Below, in pieces: positions 9,945-18,396 of a stretch of DNA of 64,000 nt. Position numbers and translations under genes: made by a program. Below the pieces are notes generated by a model. That model was not told the origin of the DNA, did no database searches, and saw only the letters and a program-made list of their open reading frames with translations. The DNA is from Gallionella sp. (lineage in GTDB: Bacteria; Pseudomonadota; Gammaproteobacteria; Burkholderiales; Gallionellaceae). The DNA lies in the NCBI GenBank assembly GCA_030645955.1, contig JAUSMR010000148.1:13577-77576 (forward strand), in the 5' to 3' direction. Numbering within the stretch: the stretch's first letter is position 1; each line of letters starts with the position of its first letter.

Positions 9945-10475
9945 ATGAACCATAAAACCAACGTCATTTTCCTGGCAGCAACACTGGTGACTATTCCCGC
10001 CTTTGCCGGTGGCTTCGACACTGCTGCCTTCGTCACGGCCCACAACAAGTGGCGCGCCGAAGCCGGTGTGACCGAGAAGCTCAGTTATTCGCCGGAACTG
10101 GAAGTGTCTGCACAGGCCTGGGCGGACAACCTGAAACAAACCAACCATTGCAGGATGCGCCATAGCAAAGGGGAGGGGCGTTACGGCGAAAATATTTTCT
10201 GGGCCAGCGCGCTGGCGTGGTCTGACGGCCGCAAAGAGCTGCAACAAGTATCTCCAGGAAGAGTAGTGGATAGCTGGGGCAGCGAGAAGGCGGATTACGA
10301 CTACGCAAACAATAGCTGTACACCGGGCAAAATGTGCGGCCACTACACGCAAGTGGTTTGGCGCACCACTACGGCAGTCGGTTGCGCGATGGCGGTGTGC
10401 GAGGATACCCGGCAGCAAGTGTGGGTGTGCCAATATCAGCCGGCAGGGAACTGGGTCGGCAACAAACCCTACTGA
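9945..10475 (+). CDS. Secreted CAP-domain (SCP/PR-1 type) protein
   Basis: A 176-residue protein with a signal peptide (hydrophobic stretch followed by IPAFAG, cleavage near residue 22) and one CAP domain. The domain carries the family signatures GHYTQVVWRTT near residue 132 and CQYQPAGNWVGNKPY at the C-terminus. Conserved His and Glu positions of the CAP cavity appear present (HNKWR, GENIFW, GHYTQ). Likely exported. Bacterial members are poorly understood and no specific function can be assigned. It stands alone between glgA and the efflux operon. Confidence 0.88.
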   Translation: MNHKTNVIFLAATLVTIPAFAGGFDTAAFVTAHNKWRAEAGVTEKLSYSPELEVSAQAWADNLKQTNHCRMRHSKGEGRYGENIFWASALAWSDGRKELQQVSPGRVVDSWGSEKADYDYANNSCTPGKMCGHYTQVVWRTTTAVGCAMAVCEDTRQQVWVCQYQPAGNWVGNKPY

Positions 10476-10549
10476 ACGATAATCCTCGTTATTTCTCCCT
10501 TCGCAATTTTCCCCTTGGTTGTCGAGAAGGCGAATCCGGAAACCTGGTC

Positions 10550-10590
10550 TAAGTCAGTCGTTTGACTTAATTGTTTGCGCCGCATACCAT
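10550..10590 (+). promoter_or_regulatory. Promoter with overlapping inverted repeat upstream of the TetR gene
   Basis: TAAGTCA (10550-10556) and TGACTTA (10563-10569) are perfect 7-bp inverted arms six bases apart. The right arm overlaps a -35-like TTGACT (10562-10567), which is 17 bases from a -10-like TACCAT (10585-10590). This arrangement fits an autoregulatory TetR operator; the link to this regulator is inference. Confidence 0.55.
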
Positions 10591-10624
10591 ACGCGGCTGC
10601 ACATAAAAGCTGAAGGTATTTCCA

Positions 10625-11284
10625 ATGGCGGATCAAGAAGATACGCGGTTTCGTTTGATAAGTGCTGCAACCGAGGTTTTTGCTGAATTCGGCTTTCATG
10701 CAGCCACTACGCGTGAAATAAGCCGTCGCGCAAATGCCAATCTGGCCGCGATTCATTATCACTTTGGTGACAAGGCTAGGCTGTACCAGGAGATTTTCCG
10801 GCAACCCTTCCTTCAGGAAAACAATGAATTTGCCCAGATCGATGAGCTGGCATTGCCGCTTGAAGAAGTTTTGAAATGCTTTTATCGCTGGGCTTGCCCG
10901 CCATCGGATGATGAGAATGCATTGTTTCAGATGACGAGACGATTGCACGCAAGGGAAGAGGCCGATCCGAGCGGAATACTGGGTGATGTATTGACTCATG
11001 CGTTCCGCCCGAACCACGACAAGCTCAGGCGCGTGTTGTGCCGGGAAATGGGGCTGTCGGAGCCGGACATCGATATTGACCGGCTGGCTTTCAGTATCGT
11101 CGGTATGGCGAGTGTCTATTTTCATGGGCGCTGTGTGGTGGAGGAAATTTCAAGGGAGCTGTTGCATGGCGATCACATTAAATCAGCCACGGTAGACAGA
11201 TTGGCCATGTATGCAATCGCCTTGATCGAGTGCGAACGCAAGCGCCGTTTGTCTGTACAGCCGCAATTTTGCTTGGAGAATTAA
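10625..11284 (+). CDS. TetR family transcriptional regulator (CecR-like)
   Basis: A 219-residue DNA-binding repressor. Residues 10-60 form the TetR helix-turn-helix: ATEVFAEFGFHAATTREISRR and ANLAAIHYHFGDKARLYQEIF. The C-terminal ligand domain resembles the DUF1956/CecR type. It ends six bases before the efflux adaptor gene and reads in the same direction, so it probably heads and controls the efflux operon through the palindrome at 10550-10569. The effector is unknown. Confidence 0.9.
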   Translation: MADQEDTRFRLISAATEVFAEFGFHAATTREISRRANANLAAIHYHFGDKARLYQEIFRQPFLQENNEFAQIDELALPLEEVLKCFYRWACPPSDDENALFQMTRRLHAREEADPSGILGDVLTHAFRPNHDKLRRVLCREMGLSEPDIDIDRLAFSIVGMASVYFHGRCVVEEISRELLHGDHIKSATVDRLAMYAIALIECERKRRLSVQPQFCLEN

Positions 11285-11289
11285 ATTAA

Positions 11290-12471
11290 ATGAGCCGTTC
11301 AAGAATCCTGTTTATCGCAATCATTTGTCTGGCCATTCTCGTGGTTGCCTATGCAATAAAACCGGGGGCACCGAAACCGGGCAAGACGCAAATCGCTGCT
11401 ACCGGACAAGACGCAAAACCGGCCCTGACTGTGACAACGGTTCAACCGGAAACAAAAACATGGTCTGACGAGATCATGGCCACCGGCACCGTGCAGGCTT
11501 GGCAGGAGTCCATTATCGGCCCTGAGACCGGCGGATTGCGTTTGACAGAAGTTATGGTCAACGTCGGCGACCATGTCAAAAAAGGGTCGCTGCTGGCACG
11601 CTTCTCCGATGAAATGGCACAGAACAGCGTGCTTCAACAACAGGCGGCTTTTGAAGATGCCAAGGCCAGATTTGCCGAAGCGCAGTTGAATCTCAAACGC
11701 TCCGGCCAACTCAAGAGCCAGGGTTTCATAAGCGAACAGGATGCGCAGAAATTTGCCACAAATGCCCAAATTGCCGAGGCGCAGATGAAGCTTGCCGAGG
11801 CGAAGCTGGAAGCCGAGAAGATCAAATACAGTTATACGAAAGTGCTGGCGCATGACGACGGGGTAATTTCGTCGCGCACTGCGACCGTTGGAACCGTGAT
11901 GCAGAACGGCTCGGAAATGTTTCGCCTGATCCGGAAAGGCAAAATGGAATGGCGTGCAGAACTGCCTGAACAATTGCTGCAGCAAGTGCGCATCGGGCAG
12001 AAGGTTAGCCTGCATTTGGCGAAAGCCGAAAAAGTTGACGGCGTGGTGGCCAGAATTTCCCCGGTGATTGATATGCAGACAAGAAACGGGACAGTCTATG
12101 TCGAGCTGCCCCCGGCAAAATCGATCAGGGCAGGGATGTTTGCGCAGGGTGAGCTCGAACTGGGAAAATCGGATGCGCTTACCGTTCCGCAGAGTGCGGT
12201 GGTTGTCCGCGATGGATTTTCATATGTGTTCAAGGTGGTGAAGGATAACCGCGTCGAGCAAGTCAAGGTTACAACCGGACGCCGCCATGGTGACCGCATC
12301 GAAATTACCGGCGGCATCAAACCCGATACGATCATCGTCGCATTAGGCGCCGGGTTCCTGAGCGGCGGGGATATTGTGCGTATCGAAAATGCCGTGCGTA
12401 TCGAAAATCCGGGGATGAGCACGTCGGCAAATAGCACCCATCCTGTTTCGCCAAGCGGGGTTAAGGAATGA
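11290..12471 (+). CDS. RND efflux periplasmic adaptor subunit (membrane fusion protein)
   Basis: A 393-residue adaptor that would link the inner-membrane pump to an outer-membrane channel. Residues 7-25 are a hydrophobic N-terminal anchor. Next come a lipoyl-like half motif (VMVNVGDHVKKGSLLARF), a coiled-coil hairpin rich in Ala, Lys, Glu and Gln (about residues 110-180), and beta-barrel and membrane-proximal domains. It overlaps the RND permease gene by four bases. No outer-membrane factor gene is adjacent, so a TolC-like protein elsewhere is presumably used. Confidence 0.92.
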   Translation: MSRSRILFIAIICLAILVVAYAIKPGAPKPGKTQIAATGQDAKPALTVTTVQPETKTWSDEIMATGTVQAWQESIIGPETGGLRLTEVMVNVGDHVKKGSLLARFSDEMAQNSVLQQQAAFEDAKARFAEAQLNLKRSGQLKSQGFISEQDAQKFATNAQIAEAQMKLAEAKLEAEKIKYSYTKVLAHDDGVISSRTATVGTVMQNGSEMFRLIRKGKMEWRAELPEQLLQQVRIGQKVSLHLAKAEKVDGVVARISPVIDMQTRNGTVYVELPPAKSIRAGMFAQGELELGKSDALTVPQSAVVVRDGFSYVFKVVKDNRVEQVKVTTGRRHGDRIEITGGIKPDTIIVALGAGFLSGGDIVRIENAVRIENPGMSTSANSTHPVSPSGVKE

Positions 12472-15400
12472 ATTTCTCTGCCTGGGCGATCAAGACGCCT
12501 ATCCCATCCATTCTGTTGTTCATCATGCTCACCGTCTTCGGGTTGATGAGCTTCAAAACGATGATGGTGCAGGATTTTCCGGATATCGAGTTGCCTGTCG
12601 TCGTTGTGACCGCCAACCTGGAAGGTGCGGCACCCACCCAGATGGAAACAGAGGTGGCGAGAAAGATCGAAAATGCCGTAACCAGCCTGGGTGAGGTCAA
12701 GCACGTTTATTCGTCGATCACGGACGGTTCGGCAAAAGTTTCCGTTGAGTTCAATCTGGAAAAAAATACCAACGAGGCGGTCAATGATGTGCGCGATGCC
12801 ATCAGCCGTATTCGTTCCGATTTGCCGGGCGAGATGAAAGAGCCGGTCATCAGCAAGGTAAACACCTCCGGCAGGCCGATTCTGACTTATAGCGTCGCCT
12901 CTGGCGAGCTTGATGAGCAGGATATTTCCTGGTTCGTTGATAACGATGTTTCCAGGGTGCTGCTGGCAATTCCCGGTGTGGGGAAAGTATCCCGTGTTGG
13001 CGGTGTCGATCGCGAAATACGGGTCGAGATTGATCCGCTAAAAATTCAGGCGTTAAATGTTTCGTTTGCCGATATTTCCCGGCAGATCAAAAAAATTCAG
13101 CGCGAATCATCGGGAGGGCGAACGGATATCGGCGCTAGCCAGCAATCCGTGCGGACGCTCGGCACGGTTGATTCTGCTGCCGGGCTGGCTGCGATGAATA
13201 TCTCGCTGCAGGATGGCCGTCACTACCGGCTCGATCAACTGGCCACCGTGAGAGATGCAAAAGGCGAGCAGCAGTCCATTGCGCTGCTTGATGGAAAGCC
13301 CATCATAGGCTTCGAAATCACCCGCACCAAGGGAAGCAGCGAGATAACTGTTGCTCATGCGGTGCATTCTGCGGTGGAAGTGCTGAATGAACAGCACGGC
13401 AATCTGAAGATTGCCGAAGCGTTCAATTCGGTGACCCGCGTCCAGGAAAACTTCGATGGCTCCATGCATTTGTTGTATGAAGGCGCGTTGCTGGCAGTGC
13501 TGGTCGTGTGGTGGTTTTTGCGCGACATCCGCTCTACGCTTGTGTCGGCGGTGGCGTTGCCGCTTTCCGTCATCCCGGCTTTTATCGGCATGCAATATCT
13601 CGGCTTTACGCTGAATACTGTTACGTTGCTCGCACTCGCGCTGGTGGTCGGCATCCTGGTCGATGATGCGATTGTCGAGGTAGAGAACATCGTGCGCCAT
13701 TTGCACATGGGCAAGAGCCCATACCAGGCTGCCTTGGAAGCATCCAATGAAATTGGCCTTGCGGTGGTCGCGACCACATTTGCACTGGTTGCGGTATTTT
13801 TACCTACCGCATTCATGGGGGGTATCCCGGGCAAGTTCTTTAAACAATTCGGCTGGGCCGCAACACTCGCGATCCTGGCCTCGCTGGTTGTCGCACGCTT
13901 GCTGACACCGATGATGGCGGCCTATTTTCTCAAGCCGGTTGTCATGGAAGAGCGGGACAGCAAGCTCAAGACAGTCTACCTGGGTTGGATGAGATGGTGT
14001 CTTACGCACAGGTTGATTACTTCATTTTTTGCACTGGCGTTTTTTGTTGGGTCGCTGATGCTGATTCCACTGCTGCCCAAGGGCTTTATTCCCGTGGCTG
14101 ACCGCGGGCAAACCCAGGTGACTATCGAGCTGCCTCCCGGCAGTACGCTGGAGCAAACAAAAGCGGCGGCTGAACAGGCGAGGGCAATCATTCAGCAAAT
14201 GCCCGATGTAAAGCAGGTTTTCTCGACAGTGGGGAGAGGCGCGGGTGGAGACGCTTTTTCTTCCGGGGCGAGTGCGGATGTGCGCAAAGCCAATCTGACA
14301 CTTACCTTGACGCATCGTAGTGAACGTAAATTAAAGCAGCATGAAATAGAAACCGCGCTTCGCGAAAAATTGCTGGCGCTACCGGGTGTCAGGGTGACCG
14401 TGGGCACCGGAGATACAGGTGAGAAATTGCAGCTGATCCTGTTAAGCGACGACATGGATGCCTTGATGAAGGCGACAGAAAATGTGATGCGTGAGATGCG
14501 CACCCTCAATGGCCTGGGAAATATCACTTCCACGGCAAGCTTGGTGCGCCCGGAAATAAATATTCGCCCGGACTTTGCACGTATGGCCGAGTTGGGTGTG
14601 ACGGCGGAAAGCGTCGGTGAGGTTGTGCGTATCGCTACAGCGGGTGATTACAGTGCAGCCCTCGCCAAACTGAACCTGCCCCAGCGTCAGGTGCCGATCC
14701 GTGTGCAAATGCCGGAATCGGCAAGACAGGAGATCGAGGTTATTTCGCGTCTGCCGGTGCCCGGAAAAAAAGGCTATGTCATGCTCGGAAACGTGGCGGA
14801 CATTTCCATCAGCAGCGGTGCTGTCCAGATCGACCGTCGCGACCGCAGCCGTAATGTGACCATCGATGTGGAGCTGAACGGCAGACAGTTGGGCGATGTT
14901 TTCGCCGAAGCGAACAAGTTGCCCAGTCTGACTTCATTGCCATCAGGCGTTAAGCGTGCGGAGTCCGGCGATGCCGAAAGAATGAACGAACTCTTTGGCA
15001 GCTTTGGCCTCGCGATGCTGACGGGCTTGCTGTGTGTATATGTCGTGCTGGTACTGCTGTTCAAGGATTTCTTGCAGCCCGTGACGATACTCGCGGCGAT
15101 TCCTTTGTCGATAGGGGGCGCTTTCGTTGCGCTGCTGGTCACGCACAACAGCTTTTCCATGCCTTCTCTGATCGGTCTGTTGATGTTGATGGGAATCGTG
15201 ACGAAGAATTCGATTCTGCTGGTCGAATATGCGATCACGGCACGCCGTGACCACGGATTGAGCAGATTCGATGCTCTCGTTGATGCCTGCAACAAGCGCG
15301 CACGCCCTATCGTGATGACCACCATTGCAATGGGCGCCGGGATGCTGCCGATAGCATTGGGGCTAGGCGCCGATCCAAGCTTCAGAATGCCGATGGCGAC

Positions 15401-15542
15401 TACGGTTATCGGGGGGCTGATTACCTCTACTTTACTAAGTTTGTTTGTCGTCCCGGTGGTGTTTACCTACGTGGATGATTTGTTTGAGAGGTTCAAGTCT
15501 TTTGCAGGCCAGGGAAAAAACGTACCTGAAAAGCAGGTTTAA
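12468..15542 (+). CDS. RND efflux pump permease (AcrB/MdtB-like superfamily)
   Basis: Proton-driven inner-membrane exporter, 1024 residues, with the two-fold repeated RND layout: one N-terminal membrane helix, a large periplasmic loop, then a six-helix bundle, twice. TM4 carries VVGILVDDAIVEVENIV with the paired Asp of the proton relay seen in hydrophobe/amphiphile pumps. The second half has GLLMLMGIVTKNSILLVEYA. Substrate cannot be told from sequence; metal-efflux signatures are absent, so organic compounds are more likely. Translationally coupled to the adaptor gene. Confidence 0.94.
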   Translation: MNFSAWAIKTPIPSILLFIMLTVFGLMSFKTMMVQDFPDIELPVVVVTANLEGAAPTQMETEVARKIENAVTSLGEVKHVYSSITDGSAKVSVEFNLEKNTNEAVNDVRDAISRIRSDLPGEMKEPVISKVNTSGRPILTYSVASGELDEQDISWFVDNDVSRVLLAIPGVGKVSRVGGVDREIRVEIDPLKIQALNVSFADISRQIKKIQRESSGGRTDIGASQQSVRTLGTVDSAAGLAAMNISLQDGRHYRLDQLATVRDAKGEQQSIALLDGKPIIGFEITRTKGSSEITVAHAVHSAVEVLNEQHGNLKIAEAFNSVTRVQENFDGSMHLLYEGALLAVLVVWWFLRDIRSTLVSAVALPLSVIPAFIGMQYLGFTLNTVTLLALALVVGILVDDAIVEVENIVRHLHMGKSPYQAALEASNEIGLAVVATTFALVAVFLPTAFMGGIPGKFFKQFGWAATLAILASLVVARLLTPMMAAYFLKPVVMEERDSKLKTVYLGWMRWCLTHRLITSFFALAFFVGSLMLIPLLPKGFIPVADRGQTQVTIELPPGSTLEQTKAAAEQARAIIQQMPDVKQVFSTVGRGAGGDAFSSGASADVRKANLTLTLTHRSERKLKQHEIETALREKLLALPGVRVTVGTGDTGEKLQLILLSDDMDALMKATENVMREMRTLNGLGNITSTASLVRPEINIRPDFARMAELGVTAESVGEVVRIATAGDYSAALAKLNLPQRQVPIRVQMPESARQEIEVISRLPVPGKKGYVMLGNVADISISSGAVQIDRRDRSRNVTIDVELNGRQLGDVFAEANKLPSLTSLPSGVKRAESGDAERMNELFGSFGLAMLTGLLCVYVVLVLLFKDFLQPVTILAAIPLSIGGAFVALLVTHNSFSMPSLIGLLMLMGIVTKNSILLVEYAITARRDHGLSRFDALVDACNKRARPIVMTTIAMGAGMLPIALGLGADPSFRMPMATTVIGGLITSTLLSLFVVPVVFTYVDDLFERFKSFAGQGKNVPEKQV

Positions 15543-15612
15543 GTTGTGCCTGATTCGCACTGAAAAATGGTAATATTTTGACGTGCGACAGCCCCTGAAG
15601 GAGGGAAAGACA

Positions 15613-16461
15613 TTGGGTCCATCAACGGAAAACTTGGCACCGGAAAACCGGGCACCTGAAAATCTGGTCGAGGTCAGCGATCTGCATTTCGCGTACGGCA
15701 AACGGGAGGTGCTGAAAGGCATCAACCTCACCATTCCGCGCGGGAAGATCGTTGCCATCCTGGGCGTCAGCGGATGCGGCAAGACCACGCTGCTGCGCCA
15801 CTTCGGCGGGCAGCTGCGGCCGTCGCGCGGTAGCGTGAAATTTTTAGGCAAAGTGGTCCACGAACTCGGCAATGATGATTTGTACATCATGCGCCGGGAA
15901 ATGGGCATGATGTTTCAGGTGAGCGGGTTGTTCAGCGATCTGTCGGTGTACGACAATCTTGCCTTTCCGATGCGCGAGCATACCGATCTTCCCGAAGAGA
16001 TGATCCATGATCTGGTGCTGATGAAGCTTCACGCCGTGGGCTTGCGCAATGCCCACAAGCTGATGCCGGGTGAGCTTTCGGGCGGCATGGAACGCCGGGT
16101 GGCACTGGCCCGCGCGACTGCACTCGACCCCACGCTGATCATCTATGACGAGCCGTTCGCCGGCCTTGACCCGATCTCGCTCAATACCATCGCGAACCTG
16201 ATCCGGCGGCTGAACGACGCGCTCGGGGTGACTTCGGTTGTGGTGACCTATGACCTTTCTGAATCGCTGAAAGTCGTCGACTATGTGTATTTCATCCATG
16301 ACGGCAAGGTCGTGGCAGAAGGCGATGCATCGGAAATGCTCGACTCGAAAGACCCGTTTGTCTACCAGTTCGTTCATTCCAGGCCGGATGGCCCGGTTGC
16401 CTTCCAGTACCCGAGCAGACCGTACACGGACGATCTGGAAATCAAGGCCGCAGAGGTTTGA
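15613..16461 (+). CDS. mlaF: ABC transporter ATPase, MlaF-like (lipid-transport type)
   Basis: ATP-binding subunit resembling MlaF, which powers phospholipid transport between the membranes. Seen: Walker A GVSGCGKTT, signature LSGGMERRVALARA (the MlaF-type ERR variant), and Walker B LIIYDEPFAGLD. The H-loop reads VVVTYDLSES: a Tyr (codon TAT at 16249-16251) stands where the switch His is expected. I chose TTG 15613 because AAGGAGGG lies about eight bases upstream; a GTG at 15583 is the alternative. No mlaE, mlaD or mlaC is next to it, so it is an orphan behind the RND operon, 70 bases after the permease. Confidence 0.82.
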   Translation: MGPSTENLAPENRAPENLVEVSDLHFAYGKREVLKGINLTIPRGKIVAILGVSGCGKTTLLRHFGGQLRPSRGSVKFLGKVVHELGNDDLYIMRREMGMMFQVSGLFSDLSVYDNLAFPMREHTDLPEEMIHDLVLMKLHAVGLRNAHKLMPGELSGGMERRVALARATALDPTLIIYDEPFAGLDPISLNTIANLIRRLNDALGVTSVVVTYDLSESLKVVDYVYFIHDGKVVAEGDASEMLDSKDPFVYQFVHSRPDGPVAFQYPSRPYTDDLEIKAAEV

Positions 16462-16485
16462 CTTCGAGCCGTACAGCTCGGGTTA

Positions 16486-16552
16486 CAACCAGCGACTTGG
16501 TTGATGTCTTTCGCCAACCAAGTTTGGTAGGGCGGGTCACACCCGCCGATTC
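16486..16552. repeat. Composite repeat: AACCAGCGACTTGG unit plus GTAGGGCGGGT palindrome
   Basis: The unit AACCAGCGACTTGG near 16486 also occurs inside uvrC near 29660. Just downstream, GGTAGGGCGGGTCACACCCGCC (beginning about 16528) is a short copy of the palindrome seen at 8208-8345 and 53493-53562. The stretch lies between convergent mlaF-like and pgi genes and may fold as a bidirectional hairpin. No gene seen. Confidence 0.6.
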
Positions 16553-16617
16553 AACCCCGCGCAAATAAATCGCGTAGCTAAACTCATCCTGCGATCCGGC
16601 TTCATGAAGCCTTCGGG

Positions 16618-18282
16618 CTAATAGCGTTTGTGGAAGTAGTCGATCAGCCCGCTGGTCGAAGCATCATGCTGTGAAGTCACACCCGCTCCCCGCAGTTCCG
16701 GCAATATTTTCCCCGCCAGTTGCTTGCCCAGTTCCACACCCCATTGATCGAACGGGTTGATGTTCCACACCACACTTTGCACGAACACTTTATGTTCATA
16801 CATCGCGATCAGCATGCCCAGCGTGTGCGGGTCGAGCCGGTCGAACAGGAAGGTGTTGGTCGGACGGTTGCCGGGAAAAACCTTGTGCGGCAGCAAGGCT
16901 TCCAGCGCCTCGCCTTGCAAACCTTGCGCAACCAGTTCGGCGCGCGCTTCATCTGCGGTTTTGCCAACCATCAGGGCTTCGGCTTGCGCGAAGCAGTTGG
17001 CAAGCGGGATGGCGCGATGTTCTTCGAAGGGATTGTAGCTGTGCAACGGCGCATGGAAATCCGCCGGTATCATGCGCGTGCCCTGATGGATGAGTTGATA
17101 GAAAGCGTGCTGGCCGTTGGTGCCGGGTTCGCCCCATACCACCATGCCGGTGTCGTAATCCACCGCGTTGCCATCGCGATCCACACCTTTGCCGTTGCTC
17201 TCCATCTCCAGTTGCTGCAGATACGCGGCAAAGCGGTGCATGTACTGGTCATAAGGCAGCACGGCGACGGAAGCCACGCCGAAAAAGTTGCTGTACCAGA
17301 TGCCGAGCAGGCCCAACAGCACCGGGATGTTTTTATCCAGCGGCGCGCTGCGGAAGTGTTCATCCATTGCATATCCACCGCCCAGCAGTTCCTCGAACCT
17401 GTCCATGCCCACGAACAGCGCGATGGGCAGGCCGATGGCCGACCACAACGAATAACGCCCACCTACCCAATCCCAGAACTCAAAGACGTTTTGCGGGTTG
17501 ATGCCGAATTGGGCGGTGGCTTCGAGGTTGGTGGAAACGGCGGCAAAATGCTTTGCCACGGCCTGATCATCGCCCAGTTTTTCAACCAGCCAGGCACGCG
17601 CCGAACGCGCATTGGTGAGAGTTTCCTGCGTGGTGAAGGTCTTCGAGCTGACGATGAACAGCGTTGTTTCGGCATCCAGCATTTTCAGTGTTTCAGCAAG
17701 ATGGGTGCCGTCCACATTGGAGACAAAATGCGCGCGCAACGCAGGCATGGCCGCTTCGACAGGCTCAGGACAGGCGTAGGGCTTGAGAGCTTCGCATACC
17801 ATCAGCGGGCCGAGGTCCGATCCGCCGATGCCGAGGTTGACGATGTCGGTTATGCGCTTGCCGGTGTGGCCTACATGTTGGCCGGTGCGCACCTTGTCTG
17901 AGAAACGGCGCATCAGCCCTAACACGCGCTGCACATCGGGCATGACATCCTTGCCGTCCACATAAACCGGCTGGCCGGAGCGGTTGCGCAGCGCCGTATG
18001 TAATGCGGCGCGCTGTTCGGTGGAATTTATTTTTTCGCCGGTGAACATGCGCTCGATCTGGCTTTGCACCCCGGCTTGCCTTGCGAGTGCCGTCAGCAGC
18101 TTTATCGTTTCGGCATTGATGCGATTCTTGGAATAGTCGAAAAGCAGGCCGCCGAGTTGCACCGAGAATTTGTCAAAGCGCGCAGGATCGTCCTGAAACA
18201 TTTGGCGCATCTGGAGTGGTTCGATCGCGGCGTAATGGGCGCTGAGCGCTTGCCATGCGGCGGATTCAATAAGTTTTGACAT
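16618..18282 (-). CDS. pgi: Glucose-6-phosphate isomerase
   Basis: Interconverts glucose-6-phosphate and fructose-6-phosphate, linking glycolysis/gluconeogenesis to glycogen and the pentose phosphate path. The 554-residue protein has both family signatures: [17 protein letters not shown] and [14 protein letters not shown] near the C-terminus. Compared with E. coli Pgi, about nine extra residues (ACPEPVEAA) interrupt the segment between LKPY and HFVSNVDG near residue 170; this is translated repeat DNA (see 17752-17781). The frame is intact, so the enzyme is probably functional. ATG start at 18282. Confidence 0.96.
   Translation of the reverse strand: MSKLIESAAWQALSAHYAAIEPLQMRQMFQDDPARFDKFSVQLGGLLFDYSKNRINAETIKLLTALARQAGVQSQIERMFTGEKINSTEQRAALHTALRNRSGQPVYVDGKDVMPDVQRVLGLMRRFSDKVRTGQHVGHTGKRITDIVNLGIGGSDLGPLMVCEALKPYACPEPVEAAMPALRAHFVSNVDGTHLAETLKMLDAETTLFIVSSKTFTTQETLTNARSARAWLVEKLGDDQAVAKHFAAVSTNLEATAQFGINPQNVFEFWDWVGGRYSLWSAIGLPIALFVGMDRFEELLGGGYAMDEHFRSAPLDKNIPVLLGLLGIWYSNFFGVASVAVLPYDQYMHRFAAYLQQLEMESNGKGVDRDGNAVDYDTGMVVWGEPGTNGQHAFYQLIHQGTRMIPADFHAPLHSYNPFEEHRAIPLANCFAQAEALMVGKTADEARAELVAQGLQGEALEALLPHKVFPGNRPTNTFLFDRLDPHTLGMLIAMYEHKVFVQSVVWNINPFDQWGVELGKQLAGKILPELRGAGVTSQHDASTSGLIDYFHKRY
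17752..17781. repeat. In-frame repeat insertion inside pgi
   Basis: The stretch around CTTCGACAGGCTCAGGACAG encodes, on the minus strand, the Cys-Pro-Glu-Pro-Val-Glu segment that interrupts the conserved Pgi alignment. CTCAGGACAGGC recurs in non-coding DNA near 38469-38480, and CAGGACAGGC recurs in the uvrC insertion near 29720. It behaves as a dispersed repeat tolerated in frame. Confidence 0.7.
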
Positions 18283-18358
18283 GATGGTTAGCTCAAATCA
18301 TTAATAAATAATATATTTTGGCTTGTCCACGGCAAGGCATCACACATTAGCCCAGTTC

Positions 18359-18396
18359 ATCGGGCGATTTTCGCGCAATAAATTGCGCTCCTACAT
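18359..18396. repeat. TCGGGCGATT...GCGCTCCTAC repeat at the glgB stop
   Basis: CATCGGGCGATTTTCGCGCA followed by AATTGCGCTCCTAC contains the small inverted pair TGCGC/GCGCA and overlaps the glgB stop codon (18391-18393). Its reverse complement matches the repeat at 45731-45787. Probably a dispersed hairpin downstream of glgB. Confidence 0.5.

Noticed and set aside
16720..17901. Open frame of 393 codons antisense to pgi
   Set aside because: Lies entirely opposite a well-conserved enzyme gene; composition is that of a GC-rich antisense shadow with no recognisable domain.
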